Assembly (NCBI RefSeq): GCF_000397205.1
Contig: NC_021237.1
Location: 5,191,501-5,255,500, forward strand
Origin: Pseudomonas protegens CHA0
Lineage (GTDB): Bacteria; Pseudomonadota; Gammaproteobacteria; Pseudomonadales; Pseudomonadaceae
Reading direction: 5' to 3'
DNA: 64,000 nucleotides
In this document: positions 8,908 to 17,517 of the stretch, piece after piece
Position numbering within the stretch: position 1 is the stretch's first letter
Layout of the letters: every line of letters begins with the position of its first letter
Made by a program: the position numbers and the translations under genes
Notes under the pieces: generated by a model
Database searches by the model: none
The model's input: only the letters and a program-made list of their open reading frames with translations
Told to the model about the DNA's origin: nothing

Positions 8908-9447
8908 ATGAGTTCCAGCGACACCCCGAAGAAACCCACTCCGGTCATCGACCACCTGCGCTTTCATCGCGCCCATGCCCACCTGGCGCCGACCTTCGGC
9001 ACCGATAACTTCGCCCTGAAGGCAGAAGCCTTCGCCCGGTTCTTCGGCACCCCGACCTTCCTCGGCGCACAAACCCTGGTGGTACTGGTCTGGGTGGCCC
9101 TAAACCTGACCGGCGTCACCCATTTCGACGTCTATCCCTTCATCCTGCTGAACCTGGCCTTCAGCCTGCAATCGGCCTATGCCGCCCCGCTGATTCTCCT
9201 CGCACAGACCCGCCAGGCCGCGCGGGACAAGGGCCAGGCGGATGCCGATGCGCAGCACCGCGAAGCCCTGGCCGTTGCCAACAGCGAGCGCCAGGCCCAG
9301 GCCGCACAGACCACCACGCAACTGATGGAGCTGCTGGAACAGAACACCCGCCTGACCGAAATGACCAAGCAACTGACCGAGCGCATCGAGAATCTCACCA
9401 GTGAGATGCATGAGCATTTCGTGCGCAAGGATCAACCCAAGGCCTGA
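8908..9447 (+). CDS. DUF1003 membrane protein
   Basis: This 179-residue protein matches the DUF1003 pattern. Two closely spaced membrane helices (about residues 48-95: LGAQTLVVLVWVALN and FILLNLAFSLQSAYAAPLIL, with AAPLILLAQ conserved) are followed by a hydrophilic coiled-coil tail (100-175) rich in Q, E and T. The ATG at 8908 follows a GGAGG sequence. Function in this family is unknown; it is usually an inner-membrane protein with a cytoplasmic coiled coil. It lies 89 bases after the chemoreceptor and is convergent with the LysR gene that ends five bases downstream. Confidence 0.85.
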   Translation: MSSSDTPKKPTPVIDHLRFHRAHAHLAPTFGTDNFALKAEAFARFFGTPTFLGAQTLVVLVWVALNLTGVTHFDVYPFILLNLAFSLQSAYAAPLILLAQTRQAARDKGQADADAQHREALAVANSERQAQAAQTTTQLMELLEQNTRLTEMTKQLTERIENLTSEMHEHFVRKDQPKA

Positions 9448-9452
9448 AGGCC

Positions 9453-10331
9453 TCAGGGCCAGCGCAGGTGCCGCGCCAACTCGTCGAACAGTGTCACCAC
9501 CGAACGCAAGGCCCGACAGTCCGGGCGGGTCAGCAGCCACAGGGCGGTTTCCTGGCCCAGGGGTTCACTCAACGCTTCCAGCCCGGCGCTGCCCACCAGG
9601 AAATCCGGCAGCGCGGCCACGCCCAGGCCAGCGCGCACCAGCTCGGTAACCGAAAGCATGCTGTTGCAGCGGTAACTGGGCTGTACGCCGGGCCATTGCT
9701 GGCGACGCCAGACCACGGTGGGGTGATCGGGCAGGAAATCGTCCGGGGCGATCCAGGCCAGCCGCGACAGATCAGTGCAGTCGACCCGTTGCCGATAGGC
9801 CGGGCTGGCGCATACCCGGTAGGACACCGCCCCCAGGCAGCGCCCCACCAGGTGCTCTGGAGGCCTGGCGGTCAGGCGCACGGCAATATCCGCATCACGC
9901 CGGTTGAGATTGGCGAAATCATTGGACGTGCACAGCTCGATGACCAGTGCCGGGTAGTTCGCCATGAACTGCGCCAGGGCCGGCAGCAACAGGCCTTGCA
10001 ACACCGAATCGGTACAAGTCAGGCGTACCGTGCCGCTGACCACTTCGCCGCCCCGGGCCACGCCGATACGCGCCGCTTCCAGGGCCTGTTCCGCGTGTTC
10101 GGCCTGCTGCGCCAGGGCCTGGGCCAGGCTGGTGGGCAAGTAGCCGGCGCGGCTCTTGTCGAACAACTGCTGGCCCAGCCCGGCCTCCAGCCGGCGCACG
10201 GCGCGAAACACCGTCGAGACATCGACCTTGAGCAGGGCCGCAGCACGCGCCAGGGAGCCGCCGCGAACCAGGGCCAGGATCAATGAGAGATCGGGATAGT
10301 CCAACTGATAGTGCGCTGGTGCAATGATCAT
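9453..10331 (-). CDS. LysR-family transcriptional regulator
   Basis: The product has 292 residues. The ATG at 10331 gives the normal LysR length; a longer frame reaches 10448 but would cross the divergent start region. Residues 10-65 form the winged helix-turn-helix (LARAAALLKVDVSTVFRAVR, then GQQLFDKSRAGYLPT). The rest is the two-lobe effector domain, ending with the LGVAALPDFL motif. It is divergent from the amidotransferase-like and monooxygenase-like pair, its likely target. A dyad and two GCCAAT repeats lie in the 88-bp gap. Confidence 0.88.
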   Translation of the reverse strand: MIIAPAHYQLDYPDLSLILALVRGGSLARAAALLKVDVSTVFRAVRRLEAGLGQQLFDKSRAGYLPTSLAQALAQQAEHAEQALEAARIGVARGGEVVSGTVRLTCTDSVLQGLLLPALAQFMANYPALVIELCTSNDFANLNRRDADIAVRLTARPPEHLVGRCLGAVSYRVCASPAYRQRVDCTDLSRLAWIAPDDFLPDHPTVVWRRQQWPGVQPSYRCNSMLSVTELVRAGLGVAALPDFLVGSAGLEALSEPLGQETALWLLTRPDCRALRSVVTLFDELARHLRWP

Positions 10332-10339
10332 TTGGGTAA

Positions 10340-10368
10340 ACGCCAATATTGATTGCGTAGGCGCCAAT
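10340..10368. promoter_or_regulatory. Candidate LysR binding region
   Basis: ACGC and GCGT arms enclose an AT-rich core at 10340-10358. The heptamer CGCCAAT occurs at 10341 and again 21 bases on (10362), two helical turns apart. The position between a LysR gene and its divergent neighbour makes this the natural operator candidate. The motif itself is not one I can name. Confidence 0.4.
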
Positions 10369-10419
10369 TTATAGTGGGCCCAGGCCATCGACAAGTCAGG
10401 GTCACAACCGGAGAGTTCC

Positions 10420-11139
10420 ATGCATCCACAGGTACCAGCACCGACCATTCGTATCGCCCTGGTGGGGGATTACGACCCACTGATCACCGCGCACCAGGCC
10501 ATCCCCCTGGCCCTGGAGCGGGCAGCGCAGGAGGGTGCCGGCCCAATGGAATACCAGTGGCTGGCAACCGCCGATCTGCACCAGGAGAAAGACCTGGAGG
10601 GCTTCCACGGTATCTGGTGTGTCCCCGGCAGCCCCTACCGCAACATCGAGGGTGCCCTGCTGGCGATCCGCGTGGCGCGTGAACAGCAGCGGCCATTTCT
10701 CGGTACCTGTGGCGGCTTTCAGCACGCGGTCCTGGAATACGCCCGCAATGTGCTGGGCTGGGCCGATGCTGAACACGGCGAAACCGCGCCCGACGCCGAG
10801 CGCGTGCTGCTCACGCCCTTGAGTTGCGCCATGGTGGAAGCCCGGGACTCAATTCAGTTGCGCGCCAACAGCCGCATCGCCAGGGCCTACGGCACAACCT
10901 GCATCGAGGAAGGTTATCGCTGCCGCTATGGCGTCAATCCGGACTTCGCTGGCGCCCTGCTCAGCGGCACCTTGCTCCCCACTGGCCATGACAGCGCCGG
11001 CGACCTGCGCAGCATGGAACTGGACGAGCATCCGTTCTTCGTCGCCACCCTGTTCCAACCCGAGCGCGCGGCCCTCCAGGACCGCACACCGCCTCTGGTC
11101 AGGGCCTTGCTCACGACCTGCCGGGAGTGCCAAGCATGA
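10420..11139 (+). CDS. CTP synthase C-terminal region-like (class I glutamine amidotransferase fold) protein
   Basis: The 239-residue protein resembles the C-terminal glutaminase half of CTP synthase without the synthetase half. It starts with IRIALVGDYDP, has the nucleophile elbow GTCGGFQ with Cys97, and near the end has EHPFFVAT followed by FQPE (212-215). In CTP synthase that last motif is FHPE, and its His belongs to the catalytic triad; here it is Gln213. Ordinary glutaminase activity is therefore doubtful. The family has been annotated as CTP synthase C-terminal region-related (seleno)protein and its role is unknown. The stop overlaps the start of the next gene, so the two are probably translationally coupled. 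Confidence 0.75.
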   Translation: MHPQVPAPTIRIALVGDYDPLITAHQAIPLALERAAQEGAGPMEYQWLATADLHQEKDLEGFHGIWCVPGSPYRNIEGALLAIRVAREQQRPFLGTCGGFQHAVLEYARNVLGWADAEHGETAPDAERVLLTPLSCAMVEARDSIQLRANSRIARAYGTTCIEEGYRCRYGVNPDFAGALLSGTLLPTGHDSAGDLRSMELDEHPFFVATLFQPERAALQDRTPPLVRALLTTCRECQA

Positions 11140-11459
11140 CTGACCGGACTCCCGCACCGCCCTACTACGCCGTGATTTTCAGTTCCCAGCGCGGTGAAGC
11201 CGACCCCGCCTATGAACAGGCAGCCGAACGCATGCTCGAACTGGCGCGCCAGCAGCCGGGGTTTCTCGGGGTCGAATCGGCACGAGGTGAGGACGGCTTC
11301 GGCATCACCGTGTCGTACTGGAGCAGCGAAGCGGCGATCCTGGCCTGGAAGCAGCACCCCGAACACAGCGCGATCCGCGAGCGCGGTCGGGCACAGTGGT
11401 ATCGCCAGTTCAGCACCCGGGTGAGCAAGGTCCAACGGGCTTACGGCTTTCCAGGCTGA
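11136..11459 (+). CDS. Antibiotic biosynthesis monooxygenase (ABM)-fold protein
   Basis: This 107-residue protein has the ferredoxin-like ABM pattern: an N-terminal strand YYAVIFSSQR, a central PGFLGVESARGEDGFGITVSYW hairpin, then AILAWKQHPEHSAIRERGR. Members are small cofactor-free oxygenases or quality-control enzymes for reactive intermediates. I chose the ATG at 11136 (GGGAG eight bases upstream), which overlaps the preceding stop as ATGA; an in-frame GTG at 11127 is less likely. The two genes form one unit opposite the LysR gene. Confidence 0.8.
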   Translation: MTDRTPAPPYYAVIFSSQRGEADPAYEQAAERMLELARQQPGFLGVESARGEDGFGITVSYWSSEAAILAWKQHPEHSAIRERGRAQWYRQFSTRVSKVQRAYGFPG

Positions 11460-11479
11460 GCCCGCTTCAGGCACGGATT

Positions 11480-11506
11480 CCCGAGCCGCCCGGGTGACGG
11501 CTCGGG
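11480..11506. terminator. Stem-loop between convergent genes
   Basis: CCCGAGCCG and CGGCTCGGG form a perfect 9-bp GC-rich stem with a nine-base loop. It lies between the convergent monooxygenase-like (ends 11459) and DUF2025 (ends 11515) genes. There is no long T-run, so it may be a bidirectional but partly Rho-assisted terminator. Confidence 0.55.
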
Positions 11507-11514
11507 GGCACGCA

Positions 11515-11850
11515 TCAGCCCTGCGTGGTCGACAGCAGGCTGCGCACCGCCTGGATTTCCGGCAAGTCGCTGCGGCGCATGTATACCCGCAGCGGCTCGC
11601 TGATATTGATCCGGTCGTCGATGTTCTGATCCAGCAGCAGCTGGATCTGCTCGCGCTTGAGGCTCATGGCCTGGTCCGACACCGGCGCCCAGACAAACTC
11701 GTGGGCCGGCACTATGGCGTCGTCGGCCACGTCCATGCCAAAAGAGTCTTCGCTGAAGCGCACGATATAGCGACCGGTCTTGCGATTGAAGCCGACAAAG
11801 CCCTTGAGCTGGTCGGCAGCCTGACAGATGAGTTCGGAGGTGATGCTCAT
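11515..11850 (-). CDS. DUF2025 family protein
   Basis: The 111-residue cytoplasmic protein (MSITSELICQAADQLKGFVG, then RYIVRFSEDSFGMDVADD) matches the small Pseudomonas-restricted DUF2025 family, whose function is unknown. The start at 11850 has GAGG eight bases upstream and is preferred to one four codons earlier. No membrane segment or signal is present. It is monocistronic. Confidence 0.75.
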   Translation of the reverse strand: MSITSELICQAADQLKGFVGFNRKTGRYIVRFSEDSFGMDVADDAIVPAHEFVWAPVSDQAMSLKREQIQLLLDQNIDDRINISEPLRVYMRRSDLPEIQAVRSLLSTTQG

Positions 11851-12097
11851 GGTAAACCTCACTAGAGTCCCGCAGGACAGGTGATCAATGGTCTACACGC
11901 GAGGCAAGGTACAGCGGAGTTTTCAGGGCCTCCCTCTGATGGGGAAACTGCAGCGCCCAAGAGTACTGCAAAGCGCCGGAAAAAAGTGCTGAAAAATGCA
12001 AATGAGAGGGATTTATGTCGCTCTGGAGATAGCACAAGCGTCATCGAGTTGTTAAAAGATATCCCCTTGCACACGCCCCCACGAAAGGATTTCGAGC

Positions 12098-13225
12098 ATG
12101 CCCGCGACCTTCACCCCTTGTGCCCTGATGCTGGGCCTGATGCTCGCTTGCGGACTGGCCCAGGCCTCTGAACAGCCTGACCCGGACGCCCTGGCCGCTC
12201 GCCAGGGGATTCCACAGCCAGCGGTGATCGCCCACCGCGGCGCCTCTTTCGATGCCCCCGAATCCACCGCGGCTTCCTACACGCTGGCCCGGGACCTGGG
12301 CGCCGACTACCTGGAAATGGACCTGCAACGCAGCAAGGATGGCGTGCTCTTCGCCCTGCACGACAACAACCTGCAACGCACCACCGACGTGGCGCAGAAA
12401 TTCCCCGAACGCAAGGACAGCCCGGCCAACGCCTTCACCATGGCGGAACTGAAAACCCTCGACGCCGGCAGCTGGTTCAACCAGGCCCACCCGGAGCGGG
12501 CGCGGCCGGGCTTTGCCGGGCTGAAGATCCTCACCCTGGATGAAATCATCGACATCGCCCAGGGCAATGCGCAGCACAAGCCCGGGCTGTATATCGAGAC
12601 CAAGGAACCCCAGCTGTTCCCCGGTATCGAGCACGACCTCAAGGAAAAACTCCAGGACCGTGGCTGGCTGAGCCCGGCCGGTTCCAAGCTGGCGAAAAGC
12701 GAACTGGCGGTGGGCCAGGGCAAGGGCAAGGTGGTGCTGCAGACCTTCGACAAGCACAGCCTGGAACTGCTGCACCAGGCAATGCCCAACGTGCCGAAAG
12801 TACTGTTGCTGTGGGTCGCGCCCGGCAGTATCGAACCCGCGTCCGGCCAGAGCTTCGCCAGCAGCGGCGAAACCGACAAGGCCGCGTTCTATGCCCGGCA
12901 GCAGCCCAAGGACCAGGCCGAGTTCAAACGCTGGGTGGATTTCGCCAAGGCCCAGGGTGCCATCGGCACCGGCCCTTCCGCGGCCCTGACCGGCGGTGGC
13001 GAGCAGAGCTACTCGGACCTGGTGCAACCCTGGATGAACCAGTACACCCACGACCAGGGCCTGCTGGTGCACGTCTATACCATCGACGAGCCGGTGGACT
13101 TCAAGAAGGTCATGGATGCCGGGGTCGATGGCATCTTCACCAACCGCAGTGCCGAACTGCTCAAGTACTTCAAGCGGCCGGCCAGTGCCAGCGTGGCGCA
13201 ATTGCTGGACGCCAGCGGTTACTGA
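12098..13225 (+). CDS. glpQ: Periplasmic glycerophosphodiester phosphodiesterase
   Basis: The 375-residue protein has a signal peptide (residues 1-23, cleavage after AQA). The GDPD signature follows: AHRG (45-48), the metal-binding pair in YLEMDLQ (E73, D75) and LHDNNLQRTTD (H88). These are the catalytic histidines and metal ligands of GlpQ enzymes, which hydrolyse glycerophosphodiesters to glycerol 3-phosphate and an alcohol. The length fits the periplasmic GlpQ class rather than the shorter cytosolic UgpQ class. It supplies carbon and phosphate from lipid head groups. The AraC gene starts directly at its stop codon. Confidence 0.9.
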   Translation: MPATFTPCALMLGLMLACGLAQASEQPDPDALAARQGIPQPAVIAHRGASFDAPESTAASYTLARDLGADYLEMDLQRSKDGVLFALHDNNLQRTTDVAQKFPERKDSPANAFTMAELKTLDAGSWFNQAHPERARPGFAGLKILTLDEIIDIAQGNAQHKPGLYIETKEPQLFPGIEHDLKEKLQDRGWLSPAGSKLAKSELAVGQGKGKVVLQTFDKHSLELLHQAMPNVPKVLLLWVAPGSIEPASGQSFASSGETDKAAFYARQQPKDQAEFKRWVDFAKAQGAIGTGPSAALTGGGEQSYSDLVQPWMNQYTHDQGLLVHVYTIDEPVDFKKVMDAGVDGIFTNRSAELLKYFKRPASASVAQLLDASGY

Positions 13226-13906
13226 ATGACGGTTTCGCACTGGCACGGCGAGCTCTGGCTGGGCCGGGATTTCGGCCTGATCCACGGGGCGATGGGGCCA
13301 ACCGAGCCCCATGCCCACTATGCCCATCAGCTGATCATCGCCCCCGGGCAACCGGTCACGGTGGCGCTCGCGGGCGGGCTGCAGAGCGCTCATTACCTGT
13401 TGATCCCGGCCTTGCAGCGCCACGCCATCGTTCAGGCTCCCGAGCAGGCCTTCACGGTGTACGCCGAGCCGCTGCTGATCGCCGTCGAAGACCTGCAAGC
13501 ATGCGTCAGTGGCGCCGCCCCCTCACTGCCCGGCCTGGAAGCGGCGCTGCGCCGTTGCCCGCGCCAGCCCGTTGCCGACCCACGTGTAGCGCGGGCACTG
13601 CACGCCGTGGATGCCGCCCTGGAGGGCAAGGTGGCCGCCGCGCAACTGGCGGCCCGGGCCCATGTATCCCTGAGCCAGCTGGAGCGTCTGTTCGCCCGTG
13701 ACGTCGGCCTGCCGGTAAGGCGCCTGGTGCTCTGGCGCCGCCTGCGCCTGGCCATGGCCCTGGTGCTGGAGGGCCAGACCCACACTGGCGCGGCACACGG
13801 CGCCGGGTTCGCCGACAGCGCGCACTTCTCCCGCACCCTGAAGAGCCTGTTCGGCGTCACCGCCAGCCAGGCCCTCAAGCACCTCAAGCCCCGCTTGCTG
13901 GTCTGA
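13226..13906 (+). CDS. AraC-family transcriptional regulator
   Basis: The 226-residue protein has a short cupin-like N-terminal sensor (TEPHAHYAHQLIIAPGQPVTVALA) and a C-terminal AraC DNA-binding domain at about 125-222 (AAAQLAARAHVSLSQLERLF; AHGAGFADSAHFSRTLKSLF). Its ATG directly abuts the glpQ stop codon, so the two are probably cotranscribed, and it may respond to a glycerophosphodiester-related signal. The last 23 bases overlap the convergent sterol-desaturase gene. Confidence 0.86.
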   Translation: MTVSHWHGELWLGRDFGLIHGAMGPTEPHAHYAHQLIIAPGQPVTVALAGGLQSAHYLLIPALQRHAIVQAPEQAFTVYAEPLLIAVEDLQACVSGAAPSLPGLEAALRRCPRQPVADPRVARALHAVDAALEGKVAAAQLAARAHVSLSQLERLFARDVGLPVRRLVLWRRLRLAMALVLEGQTHTGAAHGAGFADSAHFSRTLKSLFGVTASQALKHLKPRLLV

Positions 13907-14795
13907 CGCGCCGGCGCAACTGCTCGGGCACCACGGGTTCTGCCCCATAGCGCTGGGCCTTGAACGGCTCCAGCAACTGCGGCCAGTAATCCACCGGGTA
14001 GTCGGCACGGCTGCCAATCCCCAGGTCGCCCTGGCGCATGCAATAGTCATCGCGATAAAACGCGGTGCCCAGCAGCCAGTCCCAGAGATTGAAGAACAGC
14101 CCGAAGTTCACATCCCCGGCGCGTCCGTACTTCATGTGGTGAAAGCGATGCACCGGCGCCCAGGCGAAGATCCAGCGCAAAGGCCCCAGGCGCATGTCGA
14201 CATTGGAATGCTGCAACAGCAGCTGGACGGCAATGGCCAGGGCCAGCAACTGCGCCACCGGCAGCGGGATGCCCAGCAACACCAGCGGCAGCAGCCCGGC
14301 CGAAGCTTCGATCAACTGGTGCAGGGGATGCTTGAGCAAGCCATTGAAACCGTACATGCGCTGCACACTGTGATGCACCGCATGCAAACGCCAGAGCCAG
14401 GCCAGGCGGTGGCTGGCGTAGTGGGCCAGGGTAATGCCGCAATCAGCGATCACGATGGCCAGCAGCAACTGCCCCCAGAGCGGCCAGCCCCGGGGCCAGA
14501 GCCCATCATGGGCCAGCAGCGCCACCAGCCCGGGCAACGCCAGCAGCCCCAGCGCATTGAGGCTTTCATTGACCAGGGCATGCAGGCTGTCGCGCAGCCG
14601 GTCGCCTTGGGAACGGTTCCAGCCAGGCTCATAGGGCAAGCACCATTCCGCCAGGAACGACACCCCCAGCGCAGCCCCGAACACCCCCAACAACCCGCTG
14701 GCAGACGCCGGCCCAGCACTCATCCACCACACCCCGGCGCCGATGAACCCGGCAAACACCAAGGGTGCGTACAACCATGCAAGCATTCGTTTCAT
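13884..14795 (-). CDS. Sterol desaturase / fatty acid hydroxylase family protein
   Basis: This 303-residue integral membrane protein has the di-iron histidine boxes of the family: HYASH (125-129), HAVHH (138-142) and HRFHH (216-220). They are set between hydrophobic helices at about 8-28, 35-52, 82-120 and 160-195. Members use O2 at a di-iron site to hydroxylate or desaturate lipids; the substrate here is unknown. It is not in an obvious operon and its 3' end overlaps that of the AraC gene by 23 bases. Confidence 0.88.
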   Translation of the reverse strand: MKRMLAWLYAPLVFAGFIGAGVWWMSAGPASASGLLGVFGAALGVSFLAEWCLPYEPGWNRSQGDRLRDSLHALVNESLNALGLLALPGLVALLAHDGLWPRGWPLWGQLLLAIVIADCGITLAHYASHRLAWLWRLHAVHHSVQRMYGFNGLLKHPLHQLIEASAGLLPLVLLGIPLPVAQLLALAIAVQLLLQHSNVDMRLGPLRWIFAWAPVHRFHHMKYGRAGDVNFGLFFNLWDWLLGTAFYRDDYCMRQGDLGIGSRADYPVDYWPQLLEPFKAQRYGAEPVVPEQLRRRVRPASGA

Positions 14796-14877
14796 TTGCT
14801 GCAGCTCCTGTAGGGAAAACCGCAGCTTGCGACCCGATGCCGGGGCGCGGCTTGAACAAACGACGCAAAGAGTGACC

Positions 14878-14897
14878 TGAATTAAGGGTGAATTAAG
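14878..14897. promoter_or_regulatory. PmrA/BasR-type response-regulator box
   Basis: TGAATTAAG occurs twice exactly 11 bases apart. Read on the minus strand this is CTTAAT-N5-CTTAAT, matching the published PmrA/BasR consensus (YTTAAK-N5-YTTAAK) at all defined positions. It lies 54 bases before the start of the PepSY gene, where an OmpR-type activator would bind. No pmrAB genes are in the window. Confidence 0.65.
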
Positions 14898-14950
14898 TTG
14901 CGTTGGCTAACCTGTGCCCATCGAAACCCATCACCCCAAGGAATCAACCC

Positions 14951-15268
14951 ATGACCAAGTTCTCCGCCCTGTTCGCAGCCGCCGCCCTGACCCTGACCGC
15001 TGGCCTGGCCCAGGCCGATGTACGCCCGGACCTGATCCCTGGCCTGCTCAAGTCCGGCGCCATCATGGACCTGGAAAAACTCAACCAGGCCGCCCTCGCC
15101 CAGCACCCGGGCACCACCGCCGCCAGCATCACCGACACCGAGCTCGAGCAGACCGCCACTGGCGCCTACGTCTACCAGGTGGAACTGCGCGACAGCAAAG
15201 GCATCGAGTGGGACGTGGACCTGGATGCCAAGACCGGCAAGGTCCTGAGCAACAAGCAAGACAAGTAA
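14951..15268 (+). CDS. Secreted PepSY-domain protein
   Basis: The 105-residue precursor has a signal peptide (MTKFSALFAAAALTLTAGLA, cleavage after AQA). A single PepSY-like domain follows (ASITDTELEQTATGAYVYQV, then KGIEWDVDLDAKTGKVL). PepSY proteins are periplasmic and often lie beside or under envelope-stress two-component systems. The ATG at 14951 has AAGGAA upstream. The PmrA-type box at 14878-14897 suggests control by a PmrAB/QseBC-like system. A strong hairpin follows the gene. Confidence 0.82.
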   Translation: MTKFSALFAAAALTLTAGLAQADVRPDLIPGLLKSGAIMDLEKLNQAALAQHPGTTAASITDTELEQTATGAYVYQVELRDSKGIEWDVDLDAKTGKVLSNKQDK

Positions 15269-15280
15269 CCCCCCGCCCCT

Positions 15281-15316
15281 ACAAGGCCGCGCCCCGCTTC
15301 GGGAGCGCGGCCTTGT
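15281..15316. terminator. Bidirectional terminator hairpin
   Basis: ACAAGGCCGCGC and GCGCGGCCTTGT form a perfect 12-bp stem with a 12-base loop, between the convergent PepSY gene and the coiled-coil protein gene. The position fits transcription termination from both sides, although T-runs are short. Confidence 0.7.
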
Positions 15317-15337
15317 GCGTTGGGGCGTGCGGATCAG

Positions 15338-15781
15338 TCAGGCACTGGTGCTGACCAGGGAGCCTGAAGTACTGCTCTGGGATTGCTGCAGGGCCTGGAA
15401 CAAGGCCGCGGTGGCGGTCTGCAACGAAGCGCTGGTGCTGGCCACCTGAGCCTGGGCTGCCGCTACTTGCGCGGCCTTGGCATCGGCACTTTCCTGCTTG
15501 CTCTGCGCGGCCTGCAACTGCTGCTGTTGCTCCTGCAATTGCTTTTGCAGTTCAGCAATCTGCTTGCGCAACTGCTTGACCGAGTCGCTGCTGGAATCAT
15601 CGCTGCTGGAACTGCCGCCGGCCGCGCCAGCACCCGTGGCCGGCGCCTTGGTCGCGTCGCTGGCAGCAGTGATACTGGCGGTGGAGGTCGCTGAAGTGTC
15701 GCTGTCCGAACTGCCGGCGATGCTGGTCTTGCTCGGGCTGACCTGGGTCTGGTTGATCGCGATGGAAGTGATGCTGACCAT
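15338..15781 (-). CDS. Low-complexity Ser/Ala-rich coiled-coil protein (FlxA-like)
   Basis: The 147-residue protein has three parts. The N-terminus (1-65) is rich in S, T and A. A strong coiled coil follows (about 68-108: SVKQLRKQIAELQKQLQEQQ and onward). The tail is alanine/serine-rich. The coiled-coil core resembles FlxA-like proteins, which in E. coli are under flagellar control, but low complexity makes this weak. No signal peptide is present. It lies just downstream of a sigma-28-type chemoreceptor gene on the same strand, which loosely supports a motility link. Confidence 0.6.
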   Translation of the reverse strand: MVSITSIAINQTQVSPSKTSIAGSSDSDTSATSTASITAASDATKAPATGAGAAGGSSSSDDSSSDSVKQLRKQIAELQKQLQEQQQQLQAAQSKQESADAKAAQVAAAQAQVASTSASLQTATAALFQALQQSQSSTSGSLVSTSA

Positions 15782-15849
15782 GGTGTGAGTCCTGTCGGGT
15801 GTGAAGATACCCGGTCATCGACACCCGCCCCGGCCACTTGAGAGTGATC

Positions 15850-15880
15850 GTGTATCGGCCTGGTAAGCAGGCCGATACAC
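15850..15880. terminator. Perfect 13-bp stem-loop after the chemoreceptor gene
   Basis: GTGTATCGGCCTG and CAGGCCGATACAC are separated by a five-base loop, 12 bases beyond the chemoreceptor stop. No T-run follows on the minus strand, so it may protect the mRNA end or act as a weak terminator between this gene and the coiled-coil gene. Confidence 0.55.
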
Positions 15881-15891
15881 CCCGGCCGGCC

Positions 15892-17517
15892 TCAGGCGCT
15901 CAAGCGCGCCGTGACCTCGCTCAACTGCCCCGACAGGCCGTGCAGATTGCGGCTCGCCGCCTCGGTGCGCTGCACGTTGTCCAGATTGGTACTGGCGATG
16001 GACGTGATCTCGGTGAGGTTGCGGGAAATGTCCTCGGCCACCGACGTCTGCTCCTCGGCGGCGGTCGCGATCTGCCGGTTCATGTCGCGAATCGCTTCCA
16101 CCGCTTCGGTGATGCGCTCGAGCATGGCCCCGGCCTCGGTCACCTGCTGCACGCTCTGCTCGCTGCGGGACTGGCCGCTCTCGATGGCCTGGGCCGCATC
16201 CACGGCCCCGGTCTGCACGCTCTGGATGATCTGGTTGATCTCGGTGATCGAGGCCGCGGTGCGCTGCGCCAGGCTGCGCACTTCATCGGCGACCACGGCA
16301 AAACCGCGCCCGGCCTCACCGGCCCGGGCCGCTTCGATGGCCGCGTTGAGGGCCAGCAGGTTGGTCTGTTCGGCAATGCCCTGGATCACTTCCAGGACCT
16401 TGCCGATGCGCCCGCTGTCGGCCTCCAGCCGGCGGATCACGGTGGCGGTGTTGGCAATCTCGCCACGCATCTGGGTGATGCTGTGGATGGTCTGCTGCAT
16501 CACCTGTTCGCCCTGCTGCGCCGACTGGTCGGCATCGTCTGCGGCACGAGCGGCGTCGGCGGCGTGGCGCGCCACTTCCTGGGCGGTGGCGGACATCTCG
16601 TTCATCGCCGTGGCCACCTGGTCCGTGCGGTTGAACTGCTCGTTGGTGCCCTGGGACATCAGGGTGGCGATGGAGTTGAGCTCGCCGCTGGAACTGTCCA
16701 GGTCCGAGGCACTGCGCTGCAAGCTGGCGAAGGTCTGGGCCAGGAAATCCCGCAGGGTGTTGGCGGCCATCGCCAGCTTGCCCAGTTCATCCTGACGCTC
16801 GCTGGCCACCCGCTGGGCCAGTTGGCCGCGGCTGAGCTGGGCGACATAGTCGATCAACTGACGGATCGGCTGCACCAGGCTGCGATTGACCAGCCACAGG
16901 CTGAGCAGGCCGATCAGCAAACCGGACGCCAGCATCACCAGAATACCCAGCCACACCGTGCGGTCGGCCGCTGCACTGATCTCGGCGGACTGCCGGTCGC
17001 CGTGCTGGCGCAGCTCGGTCACCAGTTCGCTCATCTGCTCGCTGGTGGCCCGGTCCACGCCCTTGACCGCGGCATCGCCGGCACTCGGATCGGCACCGCC
17101 GGCCACATAGGCATCGCGGCCCTTCTGGTAGGCCGAACCCAACTGCCGGTGCTCATCCGCCAGGCGCTGCACCCGGCTCTTGAGGGAGGCGTCCAGCCCG
17201 GGGGTCTGCACCAGCTGGCCGAGGATGCTCTGCACATCGCGCTGGCGGTCTTCGAACTGCTGCCAGTACTTGTTCAACTCCTGGGGCTGCTTGCCCCGCA
17301 ACAATACGTTCTTCCACTCCTGCACCTGGCTCTTGAACTGCAGGTTGGCCTCGTCGATCAACTGCGAACTGCGCAGCGGACCTTCAATCAGCTCGCGGTA
17401 GCTCTGCACGCCACCGGACAGCAAATGAAAACTCGCCAGGGCGATCAACAACATCGCCAGCAGGCTACCGCTCAGCAGGGCAAGGATTTGCGCTCTCAGG
17501 GATTTTTGCAAAAACAT
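15892..17517 (-). CDS. Transmembrane methyl-accepting chemotaxis protein
   Basis: The 541-residue receptor has a membrane helix at residues 10-30, a periplasmic four-helix-type sensor (about 30-190), and a second membrane helix near 190-212. A HAMP segment follows (213-265), then a long signalling hairpin with the conserved [20 protein letters not shown] tip. It should sense an extracytoplasmic ligand and control CheA. I chose the ATG at 17517 at the first membrane helix. The open frame extends to 17643, but that extension runs into the sigma-28 promoter at 17628-17654. The ligand is unknown. Confidence 0.9.
   Translation of the reverse strand: MFLQKSLRAQILALLSGSLLAMLLIALASFHLLSGGVQSYRELIEGPLRSSQLIDEANLQFKSQVQEWKNVLLRGKQPQELNKYWQQFEDRQRDVQSILGQLVQTPGLDASLKSRVQRLADEHRQLGSAYQKGRDAYVAGGADPSAGDAAVKGVDRATSEQMSELVTELRQHGDRQSAEISAAADRTVWLGILVMLASGLLIGLLSLWLVNRSLVQPIRQLIDYVAQLSRGQLAQRVASERQDELGKLAMAANTLRDFLAQTFASLQRSASDLDSSSGELNSIATLMSQGTNEQFNRTDQVATAMNEMSATAQEVARHAADAARAADDADQSAQQGEQVMQQTIHSITQMRGEIANTATVIRRLEADSGRIGKVLEVIQGIAEQTNLLALNAAIEAARAGEAGRGFAVVADEVRSLAQRTAASITEINQIIQSVQTGAVDAAQAIESGQSRSEQSVQQVTEAGAMLERITEAVEAIRDMNRQIATAAEEQTSVAEDISRNLTEITSIASTNLDNVQRTEAASRNLHGLSGQLSEVTARLSA

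Noticed and set aside
12039..12054. Possible Pho box upstream of glpQ (CGTCAT-N5-TGTTA)
   Set aside because: Only part of each half-site matches the PhoB consensus; glpQ being a typical Pho gene is not enough evidence.
15338..15781. Firm assignment of the coiled-coil protein as a flagellar FlxA homologue
   Set aside because: The similarity rests on Q/A-rich coiled-coil composition, which is not specific.
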